Part shown: one piece after another, positions 58,138-64,000 of the stretch
Position numbering within the stretch: the first letter of the stretch is position 1
How the letters are laid out: each line of letters begins with the position of its first letter
Source: Opitutia bacterium
GTDB lineage: Bacteria > Verrucomicrobiota > Verrucomicrobiia > Opitutales > Opitutaceae
Reading direction: 5' to 3'
DNA length: 64,000 nucleotides
Assembly (NCBI GenBank): GCA_016187945.1
Contig: JACPIT010000013.1
Span: forward strand, 1-64,000
Made by a program: the position numbers and the translations under genes
Notes under the pieces: model-generated
What the model was told of the DNA's origin: nothing
Databases searched by the model: none
What the model saw: the letters and a program-made list of their open reading frames with translations, nothing else

Positions 58138-58761
58138 TCAGCGCGACAACCCCTGCTCGCGCGCCCACAGCGCGGCGCGCACGATCAGCGCGTTCGCGTG
58201 CGGCAGGCCGAGCTTCTGTTTGATCGATTCGCGGTGTGTCTCGATCGTCTTGATGCTGACGCCTAGCTTCGTGGCGACTTCCTGCGTCGTGCAGCCGAGG
58301 CCCAGCTCGCGGAAAACTTGCAGCTCGCGCTCGCTCAGTCCGGCCACCTCGTGCTCGACAGCAGCGGCGGCGACCGGCGAACGCGCCGGCATCGGGCGGT
58401 CGAGCAACTGCCGCACGGCCGCGACGATCGGGCCCGGCCCTTCGCGTTTCGAGAGAAACGCGTCCGCGCCCGCTTGCAGCGCTTTCGGGCGATAGACCGC
58501 CTCGTCGAGAATCGAGAGCACGACCAGGCGCATCGTCGGGCAGTCCCGCCGCAGGTCGCGCAGGAGCTTCAAACCGTCGTCGCCGCCCAGCACGAGATCG
58601 ACGATCGCCGCATCGGGCCGCAGCGTGCTGGCGCAACGGCGCGCTTCCATGCCGTCGGCCGCCTCGGCGCAAATCTCGAAATCGCGCTCGGCGCGCAGCA
58701 CTGCTGCGACACCCGCGCGAAACAAAGGATGATCGTCCACCAAAAGGATGCGTGCTGCCAT
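58138..58761 (-). CDS. NarL/FixJ-family response regulator
   Basis: A 207-residue two-domain regulator. The receiver domain begins MAARILLVDDHPLFRAGV with acidic pair Asp9/Asp10, phosphoacceptor Asp55 (AIVDLVLGG), Ser in VVLSI and Lys in FLSKREG. A LuxR-type helix-turn-helix follows: LSERELQVFRELGLGCTTQE, SIKTIETHRESIKQKLGL. The start at 58761 puts the receiver at the very N-terminus as usual. It is downstream of, and in the same direction as, the tribrid kinase gene, its likely phosphodonor through the Hpt domain. The 195-base gap holds a hairpin and a REPIN. The delta-60 giant gene is the next gene downstream. Confidence 0.93.
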   Translation of the reverse strand: MAARILLVDDHPLFRAGVAAVLRAERDFEICAEAADGMEARRCASTLRPDAAIVDLVLGGDDGLKLLRDLRRDCPTMRLVVLSILDEAVYRPKALQAGADAFLSKREGPGPIVAAVRQLLDRPMPARSPVAAAAVEHEVAGLSERELQVFRELGLGCTTQEVATKLGVSIKTIETHRESIKQKLGLPHANALIVRAALWAREQGLSR

Positions 58762-58794
58762 ATCCGCCAATCGACACGAAACGTGCGCAGCCCG

Positions 58795-58838
58795 AAAAAA
58801 CAAGAGCGCAGTGGGGCCCGACCGCGGAACGCGCGGTC
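58795..58838 (-). terminator. Hairpin with distal T-run between kinase and regulator genes
   Basis: On the minus strand a perfect 7-bp stem GACCGCG/CGCGGTC with a five-base loop (58820-58838) is followed after about 19 bases by six T (58795-58800). The stem is too far from the T-run for a textbook intrinsic terminator. Its CGCGGTCGGGCC core is shared with the element at 29605-29635. It lies between the kinase and regulator genes, so it may reduce expression of the regulator relative to the kinase. Confidence 0.35.
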
Positions 58839-58849
58839 GCCCGCGCGAG

Positions 58850-58927
58850 TTGTAGGAGCGGCTTTACGCCGCGATGCGGACGCGGCATGCGCTCCGCCGC
58901 AATCGCGGCGTAAAGCCGCTCCTACAA
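58850..58927. repeat. REPIN: perfect 26-bp inverted REP pair
   Basis: Arms 58850-58875 and 58902-58927 are perfect 26-base inverted copies separated by 26 bases. Each contains the internal stem GCGGC-TTTAC-GCCGC and the outer GTAG tetranucleotide (GTAGGAGCGGC), the arrangement typical of REP elements spread by RAYT transposases. It is a different REP family from the one at 1743-1826. No RAYT gene is in the window. Confidence 0.8.
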
Positions 58928-58956
58928 TCTCTGCGGCCACAGTCTGGAGCCCCGCC

Positions 58957-61761
58957 CTACTCCGCCCGCACCCAGCGGCCGAGCGCGGCTTCGATCGCCA
59001 CCCAGCCGGCGCGCAACGCCGCTTCGTCGCGCTGTTCCGCCGCCCGCACCACCGCTTCGCACGCATCGCGCAGCGCCGCATCGCCGACGGCGGCCGCGCT
59101 GTTCGCTAAATAGTGGGCGGCACCGCGCGCCGCGATCCACTCGCGCGTCACGACCGCCTGCGCGAGCGTCCGGCGGTTTTGCGGCGCCTCGCGACGGAAT
59201 TGCCGCGCGAGCTCCTCCTGCCAGGCAGGCAACAACGCGGTCGTGGTCGCGAGCGGAGCGTCGCCGCCGCCCGCGACCGCGGCCAGCAGCTCGGCTTGCG
59301 CGACCGGCTTGGTGAGAAACCTCTCGAAGCCCGCCCGCAGCGCCGCCTCGCGCTCCGCCGCGCCCGCGTGCGCGCTCGCGCCGATCAACCGCAACTCCGG
59401 CCGCAGTTGCCGGAGTTGCGCCGCGAGATCGAGACCCGACTCGCTGCCGAGCGCGAAATCGAGCACCGCGACCGCGACCGAGCGATCCTCCGCCGCCGCA
59501 CTCGCCGCCGCACTCGTGGCCGCGAGCGCGACGCGTGCGCCGGCACTCGTGAGCATTGCGGCAAAGAGTTCGCGCACGAGCGCGTTGTCGTCGACCACCA
59601 GCACGTGTTTTCCGGCGAGCGAGCGCGGCGCGATCCCGCGCGTTTCGCCCGCGAGTTCCGCCGGCTCACCGAGCACGCTCGCGCGGAACGTCGATCCGTG
59701 CACGCCGTCGCTCTCGACCGTCAGCGTGCCGTCGAGCGCGCGGCACAGCGCCGCGCTCAGCGCGAGGCCGATGCCGGCGCCTTCCTGGTGCGCCGTGCGC
59801 GCGAGGCGCGCGAAAGCTTGAAACAGCGTCCGCTGCGCGTCCGGCGCGATGCCCGGGCCGGTGTCGACGACCTCCAGCAAAAGCGCGACCACGCCGCCGC
59901 GCGGCTCCGCCCGCAACCTCACGTCGACCGCGCCGCGATCCGTGAACTTCACGGCGTTGCCGACGAGATTGAAAACGACCTGGCGCCAGCGTGCATCGTC
60001 GAGGCGCACGGCTGTCGGCACGGAGGCGTCGACGACGCATTGCAGCCGCAGGCCCTTCGCCTCGGCGCGCGGGCGGAGGCCCTCGACGACGCCGAGCACG
60101 AGTTGCCCCGGCGCAACCACGCGCGGCGCGAGGCGCAGCGTGCCGGCGTCGATAGCGCCGAGATCGATGAGGTCGTTCACCAGCCGCGTCATCAGTTCGC
60201 CGTGCTGCCGCATCGCGTCGAGCCACGCGGCGGATTGTGCGTCGCTCTCGACGCGCGCGCGGAGCAACTCGCCGTAACCGAGCAGGCTTTGCAGCGGCGT
60301 GCGCAGCTCGTGGCTCACCGTCGCGAGGAACGCCGATTTCACGCGGCTCGCCTCCGTCTGCACCGCGGCGTCGCGCTCCGCCGCCTCGCGCTCGCGATCC
60401 ACGCGGCGTTGCAGCACGAGCGTCGCGCCGAGCAGCAGGCCGAGCGCGGTGACGAGTAGCGGGCCGGAGCGCCATTTGCGTTCGATGCTTTGGAAAAATT
60501 CGCGCTGCTCGAACTCGAGCCAGCCAAGCATCCGCCCGTCGGCGGCGACCATCGCCGCACGGCAAAAATACGGCCGGCCGATCTCCGGCACGGGCGAAAC
60601 TTCGATCAGGTTGCGCGCGGCGGCCCAGTCCGCCTCGTCCGGCGGCGTCGCGCGGCGGAGCACTTCGACCACGCCGTCCGGCAGGTGGCGGCGGCTATCC
60701 GCGAGCACGAACACCCAGCCGCTGTTCACGACGACGATGCGCACGCGCTCGACGAACGGCGTGAACCGAAACTCGCGCGCCACGAGCTGCGAGAGCGCGT
60801 CGGTGAGATCGGCGAAACACCCCGGCAGCATGCGCGTCGCATCGCCATCCGCGCCGGGCCGCCAGAGCGGCGGCAGCGGCTGGGCCCAACGCTCGAGCAG
60901 GTCGGACCGGATGACTTGCGCGCGCGCCGCGGCACCGCGCAGGCGGTTTTGGTGGAGCTCGTGACGGTTGTCCCAGCCGACTTCCTGCGCGAACCAGAGA
61001 CCGCCCGCCAGCCACGCCGCCGCGAGCGCCCACCACCCGCGCGGGATGCGATCGTGCGCCGTCGCTGCCGCCCGGCGCGGCGATTCGCGACGCACCACGA
61101 AAAACACGAGCGCCGCCGCGAGGCACTGGTAGAGCGCCGCGACCAGACCGAAGGCCGTCGGCGGCCCCACGCGCTGCAACTCGCCCGTCGCCGCGGCGAC
61201 CGGACCGATCGTCGAGAAGAGCGGCCCCGCCGCGGCGAGCAGCAACGCAAGCTGCCCCGCCCGCGAGCGCCCGCGCGCGAGGGCGAGCGCCGGCAGCAGG
61301 ACCGCCGCCGCCAGCGCCACGCTGCCGATCCGCGGCGCGAAAACATGCACGCCCGCCGCCGCGACGACACTGGCGGAAAATCCCACGCGCCACGCGGACG
61401 CACGCTCCCGCAGCGCCAGCCAGCTCCACGCGATCGCCCAACCGGCCGCGAGCGCGGCCAGCAGCCAGTCGCCGAGCAGCTCGACATCGATCGCAGCCGG
61501 CACGAAGTCGCGAATCGTGCCGGGTTTCAGGCGGCTTTGAAAGATGTCGAGATGCGGATTGAAAATGCCGAACTGCACCACCGCGCCGAGTGCGCCCGCC
61601 GCCGCGGCCCACGGCACCCAATCCCATGCGCGCTCGCGCGCCGCCCGACGCCACCACAGCAACGCCGTGAATCCCCAACCGAGCAACACGACGAACCAGA
61701 CGTAATCCTGGTGAATCGCGAAGCGCTCGAACCACAGCGGCCAGTGACTGAGGTTTGCCAT
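58957..61761 (-). CDS. Membrane tribrid sensor histidine kinase (kinase-REC-Hpt)
   Basis: A 934-residue protein. The N-terminal 225 residues hold several hydrophobic segments (for example VWFVVLLGWGFTALLWW and LAAALVFFVV), followed by one at about 242-260, a periplasmic region (about 260-430) and a further helix at 433-452. The kinase core has FLATVSHELRTPLQSLLGYG (His484), NLVGNAVKF (Asn602), DTGPGI (633-638) and GAGIGLALS (661-669). The receiver has Asp724/Asp725, Asp768 (VLDFAL) and Lys818. The Hpt domain has AAHYLANSAAAVG with His883. This is a full BarA-type phosphorelay chain in one protein. The ATG at 61761 was preferred over a GTG seven codons upstream. The downstream NarL-type regulator is the probable final acceptor. 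The input signal is not known. Confidence 0.92.
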   Translation of the reverse strand: MANLSHWPLWFERFAIHQDYVWFVVLLGWGFTALLWWRRAARERAWDWVPWAAAAGALGAVVQFGIFNPHLDIFQSRLKPGTIRDFVPAAIDVELLGDWLLAALAAGWAIAWSWLALRERASAWRVGFSASVVAAAGVHVFAPRIGSVALAAAVLLPALALARGRSRAGQLALLLAAAGPLFSTIGPVAAATGELQRVGPPTAFGLVAALYQCLAAALVFFVVRRESPRRAAATAHDRIPRGWWALAAAWLAGGLWFAQEVGWDNRHELHQNRLRGAAARAQVIRSDLLERWAQPLPPLWRPGADGDATRMLPGCFADLTDALSQLVAREFRFTPFVERVRIVVVNSGWVFVLADSRRHLPDGVVEVLRRATPPDEADWAAARNLIEVSPVPEIGRPYFCRAAMVAADGRMLGWLEFEQREFFQSIERKWRSGPLLVTALGLLLGATLVLQRRVDREREAAERDAAVQTEASRVKSAFLATVSHELRTPLQSLLGYGELLRARVESDAQSAAWLDAMRQHGELMTRLVNDLIDLGAIDAGTLRLAPRVVAPGQLVLGVVEGLRPRAEAKGLRLQCVVDASVPTAVRLDDARWRQVVFNLVGNAVKFTDRGAVDVRLRAEPRGGVVALLLEVVDTGPGIAPDAQRTLFQAFARLARTAHQEGAGIGLALSAALCRALDGTLTVESDGVHGSTFRASVLGEPAELAGETRGIAPRSLAGKHVLVVDDNALVRELFAAMLTSAGARVALAATSAAASAAAEDRSVAVAVLDFALGSESGLDLAAQLRQLRPELRLIGASAHAGAAEREAALRAGFERFLTKPVAQAELLAAVAGGGDAPLATTTALLPAWQEELARQFRREAPQNRRTLAQAVVTREWIAARGAAHYLANSAAAVGDAALRDACEAVVRAAEQRDEAALRAGWVAIEAALGRWVRAE

Positions 61762-61975
61762 CGGGAGCCGGAGTGAACGCACGCCGCGCCAGGCGACGAG
61801 AGCAAAATCGCCGCACGGCAGAACTGATTACCTGGAGGTCGTAGAAGAGCTGGCCGCCAAGAAAAGCCGAAGACGCAGAGGGAGCTCGAGCAGGCTAAAC
61901 CCAGAGCGCGCCGAGGCCGCGGCGCCGAACGGATGCAATTCGTGCAGAGTCGGCGCGGAGATGGCGCGACAGGCC

Positions 61976-62590
61976 CTACTTTTGCAGCGCGTGTTTGCGC
62001 CACCAGGCCCCCACGCCCCATGCGACGAGCGCGTAGCCGACGGCGGCGAGGTGCGCGCTTGTCGCGACTTTCACTCCGGGATCGTCGAACTCGATGAAGC
62101 CGCCGCCGTGACCGCCTTTCCAGATTTCGTAGCCAAGCTCGACGGCGTAGATGACGACGATCGCCGGCCAAAACCAGTCGCGCCAATCGCCGCGCCAGCT
62201 CCGCGCCGCGAGCAGGAGCAGCAGCCCGAGATTGACGGCGCTGAGTCCGGCGTAGCGCGCCATCGTCGGATCGAGCCAGTAGAGCACGCCGCAGATCGCC
62301 GGTGGCATGAGCAGGAGACCGACCCAGCTATCGCGCGGAAATTCGCGGCCGAGCGTGAAGCCGACGATCAGCAGCAACCCGCCGTCGGCGACGAAGTGCG
62401 GCCAGCCGAAGTGCACGATCTGGCCGGTCCAGATGCGCCACCACTCGCCGTGCGCCAGCGCCGTGCGATCGTAGACGAGCGCCTCGCGCCATTCCGGGCG
62501 GAGCTGCACGACCAGCGCCGCCGCGGCGACCGCGCAGAAGAACCACGGAGCGCGGAAACGGAAGCGAGCTTGCGGCGGGGGAGAGTCCAC
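61976..62590 (-). CDS. rrtA: Rhombosortase (rhomboid-family GlyGly-CTERM serine protease)
   Basis: A membrane protein of about 204 residues with several hydrophobic segments. Rhombosortase-like features are YDRTALAHGEWWRIWTGQIV, HFGWPHFVAD, the catalytic serine motif YAGLSAVN (Ser117) and the histidine helix KVATSAHLAAVGYA (His180). Rhombosortases cleave substrates near a C-terminal Gly-rich/hydrophobic/Arg-rich tail, and the adjacent upstream gene encodes exactly such a protein. The frame is open further upstream, but the first possible GTG (62791) lies inside the terminator of the preceding gene, so I chose the GTG at 62588-62590, which gives the usual family length. The start is uncertain. 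The 214 bases between this gene and the kinase start show no recognisable feature. Confidence 0.85.
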   Translation of the reverse strand: MDSPPPQARFRFRAPWFFCAVAAAALVVQLRPEWREALVYDRTALAHGEWWRIWTGQIVHFGWPHFVADGGLLLIVGFTLGREFPRDSWVGLLLMPPAICGVLYWLDPTMARYAGLSAVNLGLLLLLAARSWRGDWRDWFWPAIVVIYAVELGYEIWKGGHGGGFIEFDDPGVKVATSAHLAAVGYALVAWGVGAWWRKHALQK

Positions 62591-62773
62591 GGCGCCGTTG
62601 ATGGCGGTGAGAGACGGCGCGCGCAAGCGTCGGAGCGCGGGAAGGCGCGGGGGCGCGCGAAACGTGCGCGGCAGCCGGCGGCAGTCGGCCGGGATCAGCG
62701 GGCGGAGGTTTTTCAGCCGACTCGCGTCGGCTGCTACGGGGAAGCGCGGCGAGCGCGGGCGATTTTTGCGTGG

Positions 62774-62804
62774 AAAACAAAAAGGCCTCACGCGCGGTGA
62801 GGCC
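62774..62804 (-). terminator. Intrinsic terminator after the GlyGly-CTERM protease
   Basis: On the minus strand a perfect 8-bp stem GGCCTCAC/GTGAGGCC with a five-base loop (62784-62804) is followed directly by TTTTTGTTTT. It lies 33 bases past the stop codon at 62837. This is the clearest intrinsic terminator in the window. Confidence 0.85.
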
Positions 62805-62836
62805 TGGAATTCGTCCGCGAAGTTTCGCGTCGCGCG

Positions 62837-64000
62837 TCAGGCGCGGCGGCGTTTTTGCCAGGCGCGAAGGACGCCGGCGAGCGCGAGCGCCGCGAGGAAC
62901 CAATCGCTCGGGGCGCCGCCGCCGCCACCGCCCGAACTCGGCGGCGTGACGGGCGCGTTCACGGTGAGCGTGGCGCCGTTGCTCGTGACTGAGCCGAGGC
63001 TGTTGACCACCGTGACGGTGTAAGTGGCGGCGTCGCCCGTCTGCACGTTGCTCAGGCTGAGCGTCGCGCTTTGCTGACCAAGAATTGGGCTGCCGTTCTT
63101 GTTCCACTGGTAAGTGGGATTCGGCAACCCGGTGGCGACGACGCTGAAGACGACGTTCCCACCGACGGTGACGGACTGGCTTTGCGGGTGCGTCGTAATG
63201 ACGGGCGCAGCGTTCACCTGGCTGGCGGAAAACGTGGCGTTGAGCTGCACGCTGCCCCACTCGCCCTGCCAGCCGTCGACGGCGAGGTAGTAGGTCGTGC
63301 CGGAGGCCACGTTGAAGACGACGCGGCTGGTGCGCGGGCGGGTCTGCGAGGAATCTTCGGACGGGCTCACGACATCGTCGTTCGAGGCGAGTTGCGTGAG
63401 GGAGCCGACGGCGGAGCCGGTGTAGGCGCCGAGCAGCGTGTCGAAGTTCGTGCCGGCGGTCGTGACTTCGAGGCTGCCGTTGGCGGTGGCGGTCCATTTC
63501 CACCAGACCGAGGCGCCGCCGGCTTCGCTGGAGACGTGGTTGGGTTCGCCGGACTCCTTGTGAGCGCCCACGCTGGAACCGGTGACCGTGACGGTGTTGC
63601 TCGCGGGAATGGTGATCGCGGTGGCGTTGCCGAAGAGGTCGTTGGGCACGCCGATGGAAACGCTGGGATCGCCGTAGATGTAAGTCGCGCCGTCGATGTC
63701 GTCGCGCTGGAGCGCGTCGATGCTGCTGATGTGGCTGTTCATGATCGCGCTGACGGACTGGCCCCACTCGTCGGGGTGATCGAGGCCGAGGACGTGGCCG
63801 AGCTCGTGCAGGGCGACACGACGGATATCGAGCGCGCTGCGTGTGGAGCCGCGGTAGGAATCCCAGGTTTTTGCGGAGTTGAAGAGGATGTCCGACTCGG
63901 TGCGGCGATAGGTGCCGTCCGTCTGCAACGCGCCGCGATTGGAGAGCGTGACGGCGATGACGTTGGTGCCGTAGGCCTCACCGTAAACGGTCGACGAAAA
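62837..64000 (-). CDS. Secreted matrixin-family metalloprotease with GlyGly-CTERM tail, 5' end outside window
   Basis: The frame is open to the window edge, giving 387 residues of the C-terminal part; residues upstream of DGTYRRTESDILF also match the matrixin head of the 4940-residue protein, so the gene continues to the right. It has the zinc motif HELGHVLGLDHPDEW, Met-turn AIMNSH, a pre-peptidase-like beta domain (SGEPNHVSSEAGGASVWWKW, FDTLLGAYTGSAVGSLTQLA), one Ig domain (ITTHPQSQSVTVGG, YQWNKNG) and a Gly6 stretch, hydrophobic helix (DWFLAALALAGVL) and basic end (QKRRRA). That tail is a GlyGly-CTERM sorting signal. The adjacent rhombosortase is its likely processing enzyme, leading to surface attachment or release. 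It ends with a strong terminator. Confidence 0.93.
   Translation of the reverse strand, partial: FSSTVYGEAYGTNVIAVTLSNRGALQTDGTYRRTESDILFNSAKTWDSYRGSTRSALDIRRVALHELGHVLGLDHPDEWGQSVSAIMNSHISSIDALQRDDIDGATYIYGDPSVSIGVPNDLFGNATAITIPASNTVTVTGSSVGAHKESGEPNHVSSEAGGASVWWKWTATANGSLEVTTAGTNFDTLLGAYTGSAVGSLTQLASNDDVVSPSEDSSQTRPRTSRVVFNVASGTTYYLAVDGWQGEWGSVQLNATFSASQVNAAPVITTHPQSQSVTVGGNVVFSVVATGLPNPTYQWNKNGSPILGQQSATLSLSNVQTGDAATYTVTVVNSLGSVTSNGATLTVNAPVTPPSSGGGGGGAPSDWFLAALALAGVLRAWQKRRRA

Noticed and set aside
62591-62791. Longer rhombosortase starting at the GTG at 62791
   Set aside because: That codon lies in the stem of the terminator of the upstream gene, and the extra 67 residues are basic and Pro-rich without homology.
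63926-63928. TTG at 63928 as start of the GlyGly-CTERM protease
   Set aside because: The frame is open to the window edge and the upstream residues (GTNVIAVTLS) align with the matrixin head of the 4940-residue protein, so the gene is simply cut by the window.

Overview
The window looks like a chromosomal segment from a GC-rich Verrucomicrobiota bacterium, most likely Opitutaceae. This is judged from the protein repertoire: very large secreted RCC1/Ig and delta-60 proteins, a KaiC-KaiB-KaiB-kinase operon, a PL11 lyase, and a C-terminal module with a 'DGxxNLxEYALGxDP' core. I could not run a taxonomic search. Almost everything is on the minus strand; the only confident plus-strand gene is the PL11 lyase. 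I saw no tRNA, rRNA, CRISPR array or insertion sequence.

Region by region. (1) 1-1776: a lower-GC left edge with a cut-off ORF, a HEPN/Apea-like protein and a small secreted protein whose N-terminus runs through a REP palindrome. (2) 1979-3961: a secreted rhamnogalacturonan lyase (PL11). (3) 4025-8886: a tightly coupled operon kaiC - kaiB - kaiB - PAS hybrid histidine kinase. kaiC carries an apparent one-base frameshift in a homopolymer next to its first Walker A motif. (4) 9170-57950: almost 49 kb taken up by three giant secreted proteins of 6797, 4940 and 4224 residues plus one 196-residue protein. The first giant is a metzincin-type protease head followed by 13 modules, each an RCC1-like propeller and normally two Ig domains. 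The second is a matrixin head followed by RCC1 propellers, BNR-like propellers, FN3 and Ig domains. The third has seven delta-60 arrays separated by Ig domains. (5) 58138-61761: a membrane tribrid histidine kinase (kinase-REC-Hpt) and a NarL-type regulator, separated by a perfect REPIN. (6) 61976-64000: a rhombosortase next to a matrixin protease that ends in a GlyGly-CTERM signal.

How the parts may fit together. The giants share one ~126-residue C-terminal module, also found on the small protein at 1162-1776. This suggests a common export or anchoring route. It contrasts with the protease at 62837-64000, which has a closely related matrixin and pre-peptidase-like head but ends in a GlyGly-CTERM tail and sits beside its presumed processing enzyme. 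The 196-residue protein and the two protease-headed giants lie in one direction with overlap or short gaps and may be one transcript of about 36 kb. The phosphorelay pair lies directly upstream of the delta-60 giant and could control it, but nothing in the sequence proves this.
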